A stretch of 45,409 bases of DNA. Source: an uncultured Prevotellaceae bacterium. GTDB taxonomy: Bacteria; Bacteroidota; Bacteroidia; Bacteroidales; Bacteroidaceae. Positions 31,591 to 42,397 of the stretch are shown here, piece by piece. The DNA lies in the NCBI GenBank assembly GCA_902761905.1, contig CACWMK010000025.1:1-45409 (forward strand), given 5' to 3'. The notes beneath the pieces are model-generated. The model ran no database searches. It saw only the letters and a list, made by a program, of their open reading frames with translations, and was not told where the DNA came from. The position numbers and the translations under genes are program-made. Position 1 is the stretch's first letter. Every line of letters begins with the position of its first letter.

Positions 31591-33240
31591 ATGGCTAAGA
31601 CAGTTGAATTTAAGTATGCGCCCATGTTCCAGGTGGGCGAGGACAAGACGGAGTATCGTCTGTTGTCGAAGGAAGGCGTAACAACCGCCGAGTTTGAAGG
31701 TAAGCAGATAGTCAAGGTTACCAAGGAAGCACTCACACTGTTGGCCCAGCAGGCTTTCCACGATGTGGAGTTCATGCTGCGCCGCGAGCACAATGAGCAG
31801 GTAGCTAAGATCCTCACTGACCCTGAGGCCAGTGAGAATGATAAGTATGTAGCACTGCAGTTCCTGCGCAATGCCGAGGTGGCTTGCAAGGGTATCCTGC
31901 CTTTCTGTCAGGACACTGGTACTGCCATCATCCATGGTGAGAAGGGACAGCAGATATGGACTGGTTTCGAGGACGAAGAGGCTCTGAGCCTTGGTGTGTT
32001 CAACACCTTTACTCAGGACAACCTGCGCTACTCGCAGAATGCTCCTCTGAACATGTACGACGAGGTGAACACACGTTGCAACCTGCCTGCACAGATTGAT
32101 ATCGAGGCTACTGAGGGTGCTGAGTATAAGTTTGTGATGGTGGCCAAGGGTGGTGGCTCTGCCAACAAGACCTACTTTTACCCAATGACCAAGGCTACTA
32201 TCCAGAACGAGGGTACACTCATCCCATTCCTGGTAGAGAAGATGAAGAGTCTGGGTACAGCTGCATGTCCTCCATACCACATCGCATTCGTAATCGGTGG
32301 TACATCGGCCGAGAAGAACCTGCTGACAGTTAAGCTGGCCAGCATTAAGTTCTACGATGGTCTGCCCACAACTGGCGATGAGACTGGTCGCGCATTCCGT
32401 GATATCGACCTGGAGCAGAAGCTGATTAAGGAGGCTCAGAAGATTGGTCTGGGTGCACAGTTTGGTGGTAAGTATCTGGCTCACGACATCCGTGTGATCC
32501 GTCTGCCACGTCATGGTGCCAGCTGTCCTATCGGTATGGGTGTTAGCTGCTCGGCCGACCGTAACATCAAGGCTAAGATCAACGCCGACGGTATCTGGCT
32601 GGAGAAGATGGATAGCAACCCAACAGAGCTCATCCCTGAGGAGCTGCGCAAGCCAGGCGAGGGTGGCAAGGGTATCGAGATCGACCTGAACGAGGGTATC
32701 GATGCTGTACGCAAGGAGCTGAGCAAGTATCCTGTAAGCACTCGTGTAAACCTGAAGGGTACTATCATCGTGGCTCGTGACATCGCTCACGCTAAGCTTA
32801 AGGCTCGTCTGGATGCTGGCGAGGGTATGCCTGACTACTTCAAGAAGTACCCAGTGCTGTATGCTGGACCAGCTAAGACTCCAGAGGGTTATCCTTGTGG
32901 ATCGATGGGCCCAACCACAGCCAACCGTATGGATCCATACGTAGACGAGTTCCAGGCTAATGGTGCATCGCTGGTAATGATTGCCAAGGGTAACCGTTCA
33001 GACGTAGTTACCGAGGCTTGTAAGAAGCATGGTGGTTTCTATCTTGGTACTATCGGTGGTGTGGCTGCTGTGCTCTCACAGAGCTCTATCAAGAGTATTG
33101 AGTGCGTAGAATACCCAGAGCTGGGTATGGAGGCTGTATGGAAGATTGAGGTTGAGGACTTCCCCGCATTCATCCTGGTTGACGATAAGGGTAATGACTT
33201 CTTCAAGACCCTGAAGCCATGGACACCTTGCGCAAAATAA
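31591..33240 (+). CDS. fumA: Class I fumarate hydratase (iron-sulfur)
   Basis: 549 aa, cytoplasmic, interconverts fumarate and malate in the reductive or mixed TCA branch used for succinate formation. Three conserved Cys ligands of the 4Fe-4S cluster are visible: [28 protein letters not shown] and [12 protein letters not shown]. The beta-domain features [14 protein letters not shown] and [19 protein letters not shown] are also present. Length and order fit the FumA/FumB type with both alpha and beta domains fused. The last 22 nt overlap the start of the M6 peptidase gene. Confidence 0.95.
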   Translation: MAKTVEFKYAPMFQVGEDKTEYRLLSKEGVTTAEFEGKQIVKVTKEALTLLAQQAFHDVEFMLRREHNEQVAKILTDPEASENDKYVALQFLRNAEVACKGILPFCQDTGTAIIHGEKGQQIWTGFEDEEALSLGVFNTFTQDNLRYSQNAPLNMYDEVNTRCNLPAQIDIEATEGAEYKFVMVAKGGGSANKTYFYPMTKATIQNEGTLIPFLVEKMKSLGTAACPPYHIAFVIGGTSAEKNLLTVKLASIKFYDGLPTTGDETGRAFRDIDLEQKLIKEAQKIGLGAQFGGKYLAHDIRVIRLPRHGASCPIGMGVSCSADRNIKAKINADGIWLEKMDSNPTELIPEELRKPGEGGKGIEIDLNEGIDAVRKELSKYPVSTRVNLKGTIIVARDIAHAKLKARLDAGEGMPDYFKKYPVLYAGPAKTPEGYPCGSMGPTTANRMDPYVDEFQANGASLVMIAKGNRSDVVTEACKKHGGFYLGTIGGVAAVLSQSSIKSIECVEYPELGMEAVWKIEVEDFPAFILVDDKGNDFFKTLKPWTPCAK

Positions 33241-34724
33241 CGCTATTCGCATTTGTGCTGCTGGTGGCGATTGCCGCCAGCGCACAACGGCGAATGCCTT
33301 GTATACGCAATATCCCCACAGACAAGGCCATAACTCGTGGTTCGTTGGGCTATCCTACTCAGAATTGGAATCCCAACAAGACCTATCGCCAAGCTGTGGT
33401 GCTGATATCTTTTGCCGATACGGATTTCTCGATGGATGATCCTGCGGCTTACTACAATCGCTTGTTTAATGAGAGTGGCTTTAACGAAGGCATAGGCCAA
33501 GGCTCTGTGGCTGATTATTTTCGTGATCAGTCAGGTGGACTGTTTAACTTGCAGTTTGACATCTACGGTCCTATTAAGGTTAGCATCAGTGCAAAAGGTT
33601 CTAGTAGTAACTATGGCTATAATGCTATTAAAGAGGCTTTGGCGGCATTGGATACTTTGACCACGCAAGACTTCTCTGTTTACGATTGGAATGGGGATGG
33701 TGTGGTTGAACAGATACAGTTTTTAGCAGCTGGTCTTACCGGAAACCACGCTTCGGGCTACATTTGGCCTAACACAGATTATACTACTCTTAATGCCCCA
33801 GGAAAAAAGGAAATTGAGATGATCAGCATAACTTGTGAAATGTGGAAAGACAAAACACTATGTGGTATTGGTACCATTTGCCATGAGTTTACCCATTGCT
33901 TAGGACTGCCTGATATCTATCCTACTAGTGGCTCAAGCTATTTTTCGGTGGTGGATGAGTGGGACCTGATGGATGGGGGAAACTACACCCACAAGGGTTG
34001 GTGCCCACCCAACTTATCGACTTTGGAGAAAATGCTCTTGGGGTGGGGGGAACCTACCGAACTGACTGCTGCAACCAGTATTACAGGTATGAAACCTGTG
34101 AGTGAAGGAGGGGAGACATACATCATCCGCAACTCAGGACACAATGATGAGTTCTATATCCTTGAGAATCGCAGACGTACTAATTGGGATAAGGGAATCC
34201 CTGGCGAGGGCCTGGCCATATTCCATGTAGATTACGATAGGGATTTGTGGAGTAGTAATGATGTGAATACATCAGATAGTCATTTGCGTTATGACCTGTT
34301 CCATGCTGATGGTAAGGACTACAAGACATGGGACCCTGCTAACAATGGTAGGGATCCTAATAAGTATGTAGACCCTGAGAATTGGATGTATAACAAGTAT
34401 CTGAGTACATCTGTTTATCCTTATACAGATCCTGAAACGCAGTTGATAAATGATGTGCTGAATGATGAGAGTTCGCCTGCATCTACTATCTTCAACATGA
34501 ATGCTGAGGGAAAACTGTTTATGTCGAAGGCTATTACCAATATCCGCATTGCTGCTGATGGAACAATCTCGTTCGACTTTATGGGAGGAACCTCTGGTAT
34601 CGATGCCATCAAGGTTATGGACGACAATCCTGCTGTGTGGTACGATCTGCAAGGCCGGCGACTGGAAGGCAAGCCGACGCGTAAAGGCATTTACATCAAT
34701 AACAGAAAAAAGGTTGCTCTTTAA
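33219..34724 (+). CDS. Secreted M6-family metallopeptidase
   Basis: 501 aa with a signal peptide (1-22, AIAASA). The zinc motif HEFTH is at 222-226, followed by CLGLPDIY and later DEWDLMDGG, as in M6 (immune inhibitor A-like) peptidases; [17 protein letters not shown] is the typical pre-domain. The C-terminal tail ([23 protein letters not shown]) is the same type as in the GH128-like protein. It probably degrades extracellular protein. Its ATG lies within the fumarase gene in another frame (overlap 33219-33240), which suggests coupling or late acquisition. Alternative starts are not nearby and the signal peptide supports this one. Confidence 0.88.
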   Translation: MDTLRKITLFAFVLLVAIAASAQRRMPCIRNIPTDKAITRGSLGYPTQNWNPNKTYRQAVVLISFADTDFSMDDPAAYYNRLFNESGFNEGIGQGSVADYFRDQSGGLFNLQFDIYGPIKVSISAKGSSSNYGYNAIKEALAALDTLTTQDFSVYDWNGDGVVEQIQFLAAGLTGNHASGYIWPNTDYTTLNAPGKKEIEMISITCEMWKDKTLCGIGTICHEFTHCLGLPDIYPTSGSSYFSVVDEWDLMDGGNYTHKGWCPPNLSTLEKMLLGWGEPTELTAATSITGMKPVSEGGETYIIRNSGHNDEFYILENRRRTNWDKGIPGEGLAIFHVDYDRDLWSSNDVNTSDSHLRYDLFHADGKDYKTWDPANNGRDPNKYVDPENWMYNKYLSTSVYPYTDPETQLINDVLNDESSPASTIFNMNAEGKLFMSKAITNIRIAADGTISFDFMGGTSGIDAIKVMDDNPAVWYDLQGRRLEGKPTRKGIYINNRKKVAL

Positions 34725-34742
34725 TTTGAGCAACCCTTTTTC
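34712..34742 (+). terminator. Terminator overlapping the M6 stop codon
   Basis: Stem GGTTGCTC (34712-34719) with GAGCAACC (34728-34735), A-run before and T-run after. The stop codon is in the loop. Confidence 0.8.
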
Positions 34743-34796
34743 TTAACTCTTAATTCTTAACTCTTAACTCTTAACTCTTAACTCTTAACTCTTAAT
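34742..34796. repeat. Heptanucleotide tandem repeat (CTTAACT)
   Basis: About seven head-to-tail copies of CTTAACT with one variant unit (CTTAATT), lying between two convergent genes and touching the clpB stop codon. Microsatellite-like, likely length-variable. Confidence 0.9.
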
Positions 34797-37302
34797 TTCT
34801 AAAGATGAGTCCTTCGCCATATTCATCGATGATGATAGGCTTCTGGCGATCTACCTCGTCGGATAGTATCTTCTTAGACAGATCGTTGAGCACGAACTGC
34901 TGGATGGCACGCTTTACAGGACGAGCACCATAGTCAGGATCGAAGCCCTGTTCGGCCAGATAGTCGATGGCCTGTGGTGTGCACTCCAGTGTGATGCCCT
35001 GAGGTGCAAGCATATCAGTTACCTTCTTCATCTGCAGTCGAACCACGTCGGCTATCTGATCCTTGGTGAGTGGCGTAAAGGTGATAATCTCATCGATACG
35101 GTTCAAGAACTCAGGACGCATGGTGGCACGCAACTGCTCATGAGTAGCGTTCGACGTCATGATGATGATGGTGTTCTTGAAGTTGGCCGTACGCCCCTTG
35201 TTGTCAGTCAGACGTCCATCGTCCAATACCTGCAACAGTATGTTGAACACATCAGGATGAGCCTTTTCTATTTCGTCAAACAGCACAACTGAGTATGGCT
35301 TGCGGCGAACGGCCTCAGTGAGTTGACCACCCTCGTCGTAGCCTACATATCCTGGAGGCGCGCCTATCAGACGGCTCACACTGTACTTCTCCTGATACTC
35401 GCTCATATCAATACGTGTCATCATCGTCTCGTCGTTGAACAGATACTCAGCCAGAGTCTTAGCCAGCTCTGTCTTACCTACACCAGTGGTGCCAAGGAAG
35501 ATGAACGATGCGATAGGACGCTTTGGATCCTGCAATCCAGCACGACTGCGACGAACAGCATCGCTGACAGCTGTGATGGCCTCGTCCTGACCAATCACAC
35601 GCTTGTGGAGTTCCTCTTCGAGATGCAACAGCTTTTCGCGCTCGCTCTGCATCATGCGGGTAACAGGGATGCCTGTCCAGCGGCTTACTACCTCTGCGAT
35701 ATCATCGGCAGTAACCTCTTCGCGAACTAGAGAGTTGTCGCCCTGTGCATTGGCCAGTTGACTCTGGATATGTGCTATATCATCCTCGAGTGCCTTCAGC
35801 TTAGAGTAGCGAATCTCGGCCACCTTACCATAGTCGCCCTCGCGCTCTGCACGCTCAGCTTCCAGCTTCAGGTTCTCGATGTCCTGCTTGTCCTGCTGAA
35901 TCTTGTTGATGAGCTGGCGTTCGCCTTCCCACTTGGCACGGAACTGTGTCTCCTGTTCCTTGAGTTCTGCGATATCCTTATCCAGTTGGGCAATCTTCTG
36001 TGTATCACCCTCGCGCTTGATAGCCTCGCGCTCAATCTCCAGCTGGGCCAGACGACGAGTAATCTCATCCAGTTCCTCTGGCACTGAGTCGCGCTCCATA
36101 CGCAGTTTGGCTGCTGCTTCGTCCATCAGGTCGATGGCCTTATCAGGCAGGAATCGCTCTGAGATATATCGCTCTGACAGTTGTACTGCGGCGATACAAG
36201 CATCGTCCTGGATACGAACCTTGTGGTGATTCTCGTAGCGCTCCTTCAGTCCGCGCAGGATAGAGATGGCACTCAGTTCGTCAGGCTCATCCACCATCAC
36301 AGTCTGGAATCTACGCTCAAGGGCCTTGTCCTTCTCGAAGTACTTCTGATACTCATTGAGTGTGGTTGCACCAATGGCTCTGAGTTCACCACGTGCGAGT
36401 GCAGGCTTCAGAATGTTGGCAGCATCCATAGCACCCTCGCCACCACCTGCGCCTACCAGTGTGTGTATCTCGTCGATGAACAGGATGATTCGGCCCTCGG
36501 CCTTGGTCACCTCGTTGATCACGCTCTTGAGTCGCTCCTCAAACTCGCCCTTGTATTTTGCACCAGCAACAAGTGCTCCCATATCAAGCGAGTAGAGCTG
36601 CTTGTCCTTAAGGTTCTCAGGCACGTCGCCACGAACAATACGACCAGCCAGACCCTCAACGATGGCTGTCTTACCAGTACCTGGTTCACCTATTAATATA
36701 GGGTTGTTCTTGGTGCGTCGGCTCAGTATCTGCAATACACGACGAATCTCGTCATCGCGACCTATCACTGGGTCGAGCTTGCCTTGGCGGGCAAGGTCTA
36801 CCAGATTCTTGGCGTATTTCTCCAGACTCTGATAGTTGTCGTCGGCACTCTGCGACTGTACCTTCTGGCCCTGACGTAGTGCCTGGATGGCTGTAAGCAT
36901 CTCCTTCTCAGTGCATCCTGCATCCTTCATTATGCGCGATGCTGTAGAGTTGACGTTGAGTAGGGCGAGTAGGATAGGTTCTACACTCACAAACTCGTCG
37001 CCCATCTTCTGGGCAGTCTCTTGCGCGCGCACGAGTACATTATTACTATCACCAGAGAGATATGGCTGACCTGCGCCCTGAACTTTGGGCAGATGCTGTA
37101 TCTCCTGATCAATGAGTAACTCGATCTGCTGGCCGTTTACACCAAGCTTCTGGAAGATGAAGTTGGTAACGTCCTTAGCCTTTGCGATTACTCCTTTCAG
37201 GATGTGAGCAGGTTCGATGGCCTGCTGACCGTTCATCTGTGCAGTGTTTACTGCCTCCTGAACAGCCTCCTGTGCTTTGATTGTAAACTTGTCTAATGTC
37301 AT
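34792..37302 (-). CDS. clpB: ATP-dependent disaggregase ClpB
   Basis: 836 aa. It resolubilises aggregated proteins with DnaK. Two Clp_N repeats (1-145) precede the first AAA+ domain (Walker A GEPGTGKT at 205-212, Walker [11 protein letters not shown]), the coiled-coil M domain (about 400-520) and the second AAA+ domain (GTTGVGKT about 600, [12 protein letters not shown]). Compared with usual ClpB (about 860 aa), the segment between the TSN sensor (residues 716-718) and RPEFLNR is only about 10 residues instead of about 30. A good ribosome-binding site (AAAGGAG) precedes the ATG. A heat-shock-type operator was not recognised. Confidence 0.95.
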   Translation of the reverse strand: MTLDKFTIKAQEAVQEAVNTAQMNGQQAIEPAHILKGVIAKAKDVTNFIFQKLGVNGQQIELLIDQEIQHLPKVQGAGQPYLSGDSNNVLVRAQETAQKMGDEFVSVEPILLALLNVNSTASRIMKDAGCTEKEMLTAIQALRQGQKVQSQSADDNYQSLEKYAKNLVDLARQGKLDPVIGRDDEIRRVLQILSRRTKNNPILIGEPGTGKTAIVEGLAGRIVRGDVPENLKDKQLYSLDMGALVAGAKYKGEFEERLKSVINEVTKAEGRIILFIDEIHTLVGAGGGEGAMDAANILKPALARGELRAIGATTLNEYQKYFEKDKALERRFQTVMVDEPDELSAISILRGLKERYENHHKVRIQDDACIAAVQLSERYISERFLPDKAIDLMDEAAAKLRMERDSVPEELDEITRRLAQLEIEREAIKREGDTQKIAQLDKDIAELKEQETQFRAKWEGERQLINKIQQDKQDIENLKLEAERAEREGDYGKVAEIRYSKLKALEDDIAHIQSQLANAQGDNSLVREEVTADDIAEVVSRWTGIPVTRMMQSEREKLLHLEEELHKRVIGQDEAITAVSDAVRRSRAGLQDPKRPIASFIFLGTTGVGKTELAKTLAEYLFNDETMMTRIDMSEYQEKYSVSRLIGAPPGYVGYDEGGQLTEAVRRKPYSVVLFDEIEKAHPDVFNILLQVLDDGRLTDNKGRTANFKNTIIIMTSNATHEQLRATMRPEFLNRIDEIITFTPLTKDQIADVVRLQMKKVTDMLAPQGITLECTPQAIDYLAEQGFDPDYGARPVKRAIQQFVLNDLSKKILSDEVDRQKPIIIDEYGEGLIFRN

Positions 37303-37338
37303 ATTTAGCTCCTTTCTGTTATTATTATTTTTATATGG

Positions 37339-37401
37339 CCTACGGATTTTACGGATTTATCGGATTTTTAATTAATTCGTATAATCCGTGTAATCCGTAG
37401 G
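37339..37401. repeat. ACGGATT-type inverted repeat upstream of clpB
   Basis: Arms CCTACGGATT (37339-37348) and AATCCGTAGG (37392-37401), extended imperfectly to about 28 nt by repeated ACGGATT/AATCCGT units. It is a dispersed Bacteroidales-type repeat. It lies about 37 bp upstream of the clpB start and may delimit its promoter region. Confidence 0.65.
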
Positions 37402-37506
37402 TAAAAACTTCTCTTCAATCTCTGTGCCGATGATTAATTTCCGACAAATTGGCGGTGTTTTCTGACGATTTGGCAGATAGGAGGGCTAAAATCCATATAA
37501 ATGGGG

Positions 37507-37538
37507 ATTGTGTATCTCGCAATAATTGTGTACCTTTG
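37507..37538 (+). promoter_or_regulatory. Promoter of the TonB-dependent receptor gene
   Basis: ATTG (37507-37510), 20 bp, TACCTTTG (37531-37538). Transcription would start near 37545, which excludes starts upstream and favours the ATG at 37574 over that at 37550. Confidence 0.7.
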
Positions 37539-37573
37539 CACCCGAATTAATGAAACATAAGTTTAATAGATTA

Positions 37574-40006
37574 ATGAATAAGAAGATTGTTTTCGTGCTT
37601 TTGGCACTGGGTGGTCAGCTTTCTGGCCTGGCCACTCCTCTTTTTAGTCTCGATACTGAGGCTCTTAGTGATTCAAGTAAGGTAGTCGACCTCGACGAGG
37701 TAGTGGTGGTTTCGCAGCCTAAGGAGCAGGTTCGCCTGCGTCTGCAGCCTGTGAGCAGCAATGTGTTTGGTAGCGAGCAGCTTCAGCAGCTCAATGTTCA
37801 CGATCTGTCGCAGCTGTCGCAGTATGTACCATCGTTTGTTATGCCATCGTATGGTTCACGACTCACATCGTCGATGTATATCCGTGGTATCGGCTCACGT
37901 ATTAACAACCCTGCGGTAGGTGTGTATTACGACAACATCCCACTGATGTCGAAGTCGGCATTCAATAACCATTTCTATATGCTGGATCGTGTAGACGTGC
38001 TGCGTGGTCCCCAGGGTTCGCTTTATGGCATGAACACTGAGGGTGGACTGGTGCGTATCTACTCTAAGAATCCTATGAACTATCAGGGCACTGATGTGAA
38101 GTTGGGTATCGGCACTGGTCTGTATAGCAATGTAGAGGTGGCTCACTACCATCGTCCGTCAGAAAAGCTGGCTTTCAGCGTGGCTGGATTCTATAGCGGA
38201 CTGAAGGGTTTTATCAATAATCAGAACTTCGATAAGAAGAACGACCTGACCAACGAGGCTGGTGGTAAGCTCCGCTTGATCTATGCTCCCAACAAGCAGC
38301 TGAAGTTTGACTGGACTGCTGATTATCAGTATGTAAACCAGAATGGTTTCGGATATGGCGAGTTCCAGCCAATACCATATAGTTCTGTGAAGCCCTACAG
38401 CCTTGATGTAGAGGATCCTGCTACCACCATCATGAATGGTTACAAGCGCAATATGTTCACCACTGGTCTGAACATTGGTTATGAGACTGATAAGTTTCTC
38501 TTCACATCTACCACCAGCTATCAGTTCCTCGACGACCTGATGCTGATGGACCAGGACTATATGACTGGCGACTATCTGCAGCTTAGTCAGGCTCAGAAGA
38601 TGAACGCTATCACTCAGGAGTTTGTGCTTCGTTCGCACGATAACAGCCGTTGGCAGCATGCTACTGGCTTGTTTGGATCATACCAGTGGCTCAACACCAA
38701 TGCTCCTGTACTCTTTGGCGATGGTATCACAGGTCCTATCGGCAATGCTATTGCCAATGCAATGAAGAACTCTATGCTCCAGGCTATGATCGGTCGCTAT
38801 ATGGGGCAGGGTATGAGTGCTGAGGCTGCTCAGGCTGCTGCACAGGCTACTGTCGACAAGATGGGCGTTAACATGACTGCTGAGATGGCTGTACCAGGTG
38901 AGTACAAGACTCCAAGCTGGAACTTCGCCGCCTTCCACGAGTCGAACATCCTGTTTGGCGACAACTGGAAACTTACGCTTGGTCTGCGCTTTAATATAGA
39001 TAAGGTGAAGATCGACTACGATGCGCTGGCATATATGAACATGACTGGTGGTACTGCCAATGCTACAGCTACATATCACCTCACATCGCACGTGCAGGAT
39101 GTTCGCTCTAAGAGCTACACCCAGCTGCTGCCAAAGATCGCTCTGACATATAACTTCGACGAGAACATTGGCAACATCTACGCTCTGGTGTCAAAGGGCT
39201 ATCGCGCTGGTGGATACAACTTCCAGATGTTCAGCGATGTGCTGCAGACTGAGTTGGCTGCTCATCAGCAGGACGCTATGCGTGGCGACTACGATGTAGA
39301 GCACACTGCTGCCGACTACGATGCTATCAACGAGACTATCGCCTACAAGCCTGAGGAGAGTTGGAACTATGAGATTGGTACACACCTAAACCTGTTTGGT
39401 GGTAGCACTCACTTCGACCTGGCTCTATACTACATGCAGATCCGTAATCAGCAACTGTCGATCATGGAGCCTAACAGCAACTATGGCCGCATAATGGTTA
39501 ATGCTGGTAAGAGTCACTCATGCGGACTCGAGGCTACTCTGCGTGGAAAGGCTATCGACAATGCTCTCGATTGGGCTGTAACATATGCATTTACCAATGC
39601 TAAGTTTGATGAGTACCAGCATACCGTAGGTGGTTCTACATCTCCAAATACGGATATATTCGCTGGCGATTACGATGGCTACTATGTTCCATTCGTTCCC
39701 CAGCACACTCTTAGCGCTATGGTTGACTGGCACATCGGCAAGTTCACCATTGGTGCCAATATGAATGGCCAGGGTAAGACTTGGTGGGACGAGGCTAACA
39801 CCTACGCCCAGAAGTTCTATGCTGTGGTTGGTGCACATGCCGACTACGACTTCGGACCAGTGCTGGTATCACTCTGGGGCCGCAACTTGACTGACACTAA
39901 CTACAATACATTTGCCGTCGCATCGAGTGCAGTAGGTGGTACCCACTACTTCGCTCAGAAGGCAACCCCCATCCAGGTAGGCTTAGATGTTAACATCCAC
40001 TTCTAA
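37574..40006 (+). CDS. TonB-dependent outer-membrane receptor
   Basis: 810 aa from the ATG at 37574. A signal peptide is followed by a TonB-box-like DLDEVVVVSQPKEQ, a plug domain (SSMYIRGIGSRINNPAVGVY, VDVLRGPQGSLYGMNTEGG) and a barrel ending in GLDVNIHF. It has no SusC-type regulatory domain and no SusD partner, so it is a stand-alone receptor of the siderophore/cobalamin/other-solute type rather than a glycan importer. An Ala/Met-rich stretch (AIANAMKNSMLQAM through MSAEAAQAAAQ, about residues 390-430) looks like an inserted helical loop. The ligand cannot be inferred. Confidence 0.9.
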   Translation: MNKKIVFVLLALGGQLSGLATPLFSLDTEALSDSSKVVDLDEVVVVSQPKEQVRLRLQPVSSNVFGSEQLQQLNVHDLSQLSQYVPSFVMPSYGSRLTSSMYIRGIGSRINNPAVGVYYDNIPLMSKSAFNNHFYMLDRVDVLRGPQGSLYGMNTEGGLVRIYSKNPMNYQGTDVKLGIGTGLYSNVEVAHYHRPSEKLAFSVAGFYSGLKGFINNQNFDKKNDLTNEAGGKLRLIYAPNKQLKFDWTADYQYVNQNGFGYGEFQPIPYSSVKPYSLDVEDPATTIMNGYKRNMFTTGLNIGYETDKFLFTSTTSYQFLDDLMLMDQDYMTGDYLQLSQAQKMNAITQEFVLRSHDNSRWQHATGLFGSYQWLNTNAPVLFGDGITGPIGNAIANAMKNSMLQAMIGRYMGQGMSAEAAQAAAQATVDKMGVNMTAEMAVPGEYKTPSWNFAAFHESNILFGDNWKLTLGLRFNIDKVKIDYDALAYMNMTGGTANATATYHLTSHVQDVRSKSYTQLLPKIALTYNFDENIGNIYALVSKGYRAGGYNFQMFSDVLQTELAAHQQDAMRGDYDVEHTAADYDAINETIAYKPEESWNYEIGTHLNLFGGSTHFDLALYYMQIRNQQLSIMEPNSNYGRIMVNAGKSHSCGLEATLRGKAIDNALDWAVTYAFTNAKFDEYQHTVGGSTSPNTDIFAGDYDGYYVPFVPQHTLSAMVDWHIGKFTIGANMNGQGKTWWDEANTYAQKFYAVVGAHADYDFGPVLVSLWGRNLTDTNYNTFAVASSAVGGTHYFAQKATPIQVGLDVNIHF

Positions 40007-40032
40007 CATCTAGCCCATCTGGGCACAAAAAA

Positions 40033-40064
40033 ATCCCTCGCCGATTGGCGGGGGATATTTTTTT
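40033..40064. terminator. Bidirectional terminator between the receptor gene and rpsO
   Basis: Ten-bp stem ATCCCTCGCC/GGCGGGGGAT (40033-40042 with 40047-40056, one G.U), GATT loop, T-run on the plus side and A-run (T on the minus strand) before it. It serves both convergent genes. Confidence 0.85.
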
Positions 40065-40082
40065 AATCTGTAAGTCTCGAAA

Positions 40083-40352
40083 TTACTTACGCAGACCAAG
40101 AGCCTTGATGATAGCACGATAACGATTGATATCGTTATTGTACAGGTACTTCAGCAACTTACGACGCTTACCTACCAGCATGGTCAGTGAGCGAGCTGTG
40201 TTGTGGTCCTTGTGATTCTTCTTCAGGTGCTCTGTCAGGTGAGAGATACGATAGCTGAAGAGTGCAATCTGAGCCTCGGCTGAACCAGTGTCGGTTGTAC
40301 CCTTACCGTACTTGCCAAAGATCTCTTCCTTCTTTGCTTTGTCTAAATACAT
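40083..40352 (-). CDS. rpsO: 30S ribosomal protein S15
   Basis: 89 aa, standard length. GTGSAEAQIALFSYRISHLT with EHLKKNHKDHNTARSL and LVGKRRKLLKYL is the classic S15 sequence that binds 16S rRNA in the platform of the small subunit. It is a single gene with its own promoter on the minus strand and a leader of about 105 nt. Confidence 0.98.
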   Translation of the reverse strand: MYLDKAKKEEIFGKYGKGTTDTGSAEAQIALFSYRISHLTEHLKKNHKDHNTARSLTMLVGKRRKLLKYLYNNDINRYRAIIKALGLRK

Positions 40353-40494
40353 AATTTTAAGATGTGATTAAATGTTGTGCATAAACATCTTTCGGACGCG
40401 ATTCTTGCCAATCACAGACTAGTTTACGTCGTCAGATGCATCGGATTTTCCGAAATGCGGCTGCAAAATTACAACTTTTTTTTGATTTAGCAAA
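40353..40494 (-). promoter_or_regulatory. rpsO promoter and leader
   Basis: TTTG (40491-40494), 19 bp, TAATTTTG (40464-40471) on the minus strand. The predicted leader (about 40353-40457) begins with a hairpin GCAT-TCGG/CCGA-TGC. S15 often represses its own translation through leader structures in bacteria; whether this one does is inference. Confidence 0.65.
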
Positions 40495-40513
40495 TTTTTC
40501 GGCAAAAAATGTG

Positions 40514-40521
40514 TACCTTTG
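40514..40521 (+). promoter_or_regulatory. Promoter -7 box of typA
   Basis: TACCTTTG, no clear -33 element. It overlaps a TTG at 40519, so that start is ruled out. It is divergent from the rpsO promoter, with 20 bp between the rpsO -33 element and this box. Confidence 0.65.
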
Positions 40522-40545
40522 CAGCCGAAATTTAAGTATTTAGGT

Positions 40546-42348
40546 ATGCAGGATATCAGAAACATTGCAATTATCGCACATGTTGACCACGGAAAAACTA
40601 CACTCGTGGACAAGATGATGCTGGCTGGACACCTGTTCCGTGACGGACAGAATCTCAGCAATCAAGTATTGGATGCCAACGACTTGGAGCGCGAGCGTGG
40701 TATCACCATTCTTTCTAAAAACGTAAGTATCAATTGGAAAGGAGTTAAAATCAATATCATCGACACCCCAGGACACTCTGACTTTGGTGGCGAGGTTGAG
40801 CGTGTGCTCAATATGGCCGACGGCTGTCTGCTGTTGGTCGATGCCTTCGAGGGTCCTATGCCACAGACACGTTTCGTGCTGCAGAAGGCTCTGGAAATCG
40901 GACTCAAGCCTATCGTAGTAGTAAATAAGGTGGACAAGCCTAACTGTCGCCCTGAGGAGGTCTACGAGATGGTGTTCGACCTGATGTTCTCGCTCAATGC
41001 TACTGAGGATCAGCTCGACTTCCCTGTAGTTTATGGTTCGGCCAAGAACGGCTGGATGGGTGAGGACTACAAGACTCCTACCGACAATATCACATATCTG
41101 CTGGATAAGATCATCGAGGTAATCCCTGCTCCTAAGCAGACTGAGGGTACACCACAGATGCTCATCACATCGCTCGACTACTCTAGCTATCAGGGTCGTA
41201 TCGCTGTGGGTCGTGTGCATCGTGGCACTCTGAAGGATGGCATGCAGGTTACTATCGCTCATCGCGATGGCTCGATGGAGAAGACTAAGATTAAGGAGCT
41301 GCACACATTCGAGGGTATGGGCCATGTTCATACCGACCAGGTGGAGTGTGGCGATATCTGTGCTGTTATCGGACTCGAGAAGTTCGAGATCGGCGATACC
41401 ATCTGCGACCTGGAGAATCCAGAGCCACTGCCCCCAATCGCTATCGATGAGCCTACTATGTCGATGCTCTTCATGATCAACGATTCGCCATTCTTCGGCA
41501 AGGAGGGTAAGTTTGTTACCTCGCGCCACATCAACGACCGACTGGAGAAGGAACTCGAGAAGAACCTAGCCCTGCGTGTAAAGCCATTCGAGGATTCTAC
41601 TGATAAGTGGATCGTAAGTGGTCGTGGTGTGCTGCACCTCTCAGTGCTGGTAGAGACTATGCGTCGTGAGGGTTATGAGCTGCAGGTAGGTCAGCCACAG
41701 GTTATATATAAGGAGATCGACGGTGTGAAGCACGAGCCTGTAGAAGAGCTCACCATCAACGTGCCTGAGGAGTTCTCATCTAAGATGATCGATATGGTAA
41801 CCCGTCGTAAGGGTGAGATGACATCGATGGAGAGTCAGGGCGAGCGTGTAAACATCGAGTTTGATATCCCATCGCGTGGTATCATCGGTCTGCGTACCAA
41901 TGTGCTTACAGCCAGTCAGGGCGAGGCTATTATGGCCCACCGATTCAAGGAGTATCAGCCATACAAGGGCGAGATCGAGCGTCGTGTAAACGGTTCGATG
42001 ATCTCGATGGATACTGGTAACGCCTTTGCTTATGCTATCGACAAGCTGCAGGATCGTGGTAAGTTCTTCATCGATCCAGGTGAGGACGTTTACATGGGGC
42101 AGGTAGTGGGCGAGCATGTTCACGACAACGACCTGGTGGTAAACGTGTGCAAGGCCAAGCAGCTTACCAACGTGCGTGCATCGGGTACCGACGATAAGGC
42201 TCGCATCATTCCTAAGACAGTGATGAGTCTGGAGGAGTGCCTGGAGTACATCAAGGGCGATGAGCTGGTTGAGGTTACACCTAAGTCGATGCGTATGCGC
42301 AAGACTATTCTGGATCACGACCAGCGTAAAAAGGCAAACAAGGTTTGA
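40546..42348 (+). CDS. typA: Translational GTPase TypA/BipA
   Basis: 600 aa from the ATG at 40546, which starts with [20 protein letters not shown] as in the family. G1 HVDHGKTT, G3 [11 protein letters not shown] and G4 NKVDKP are visible. EF-G-like domains III and V and the TypA-specific C-terminal domain follow. It binds ribosomes and supports growth under stress and low temperature. It is a single gene, ended by a terminator shared with the next gene. Confidence 0.96.
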   Translation: MQDIRNIAIIAHVDHGKTTLVDKMMLAGHLFRDGQNLSNQVLDANDLERERGITILSKNVSINWKGVKINIIDTPGHSDFGGEVERVLNMADGCLLLVDAFEGPMPQTRFVLQKALEIGLKPIVVVNKVDKPNCRPEEVYEMVFDLMFSLNATEDQLDFPVVYGSAKNGWMGEDYKTPTDNITYLLDKIIEVIPAPKQTEGTPQMLITSLDYSSYQGRIAVGRVHRGTLKDGMQVTIAHRDGSMEKTKIKELHTFEGMGHVHTDQVECGDICAVIGLEKFEIGDTICDLENPEPLPPIAIDEPTMSMLFMINDSPFFGKEGKFVTSRHINDRLEKELEKNLALRVKPFEDSTDKWIVSGRGVLHLSVLVETMRREGYELQVGQPQVIYKEIDGVKHEPVEELTINVPEEFSSKMIDMVTRRKGEMTSMESQGERVNIEFDIPSRGIIGLRTNVLTASQGEAIMAHRFKEYQPYKGEIERRVNGSMISMDTGNAFAYAIDKLQDRGKFFIDPGEDVYMGQVVGEHVHDNDLVVNVCKAKQLTNVRASGTDDKARIIPKTVMSLEECLEYIKGDELVEVTPKSMRMRKTILDHDQRKKANKV

Positions 42349-42368
42349 TCAAAATAGAATAATGAAAA

Positions 42369-42397
42369 ATGGGAGTCATCGAGACTCCCATTTGTTT
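42369..42397. terminator. Shared terminator between typA and the AraC gene
   Basis: Stem ATGGGAGTC (42369-42377) with GACTCCCAT (42383-42391), T-run after it on the plus strand and A-run before it. The AraC stop (42376-42378) lies in the stem, so the terminator overlaps the last codons of that gene. Confidence 0.8.

Noticed and set aside
31567-32790. Minus-strand ORF of 407 aa inside the fumarase gene
   Set aside because: It is a shadow of fumA caused by its codon bias; no family features.
37526-37573. Upstream starts for the TonB-dependent receptor
   Set aside because: They lie in or immediately after the promoter; the signal peptide begins at 37574.
40519-40545. Upstream TTG start for typA
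   Set aside because: It lies within the TACCTTTG promoter box; the family starts at MQDIRNIA.
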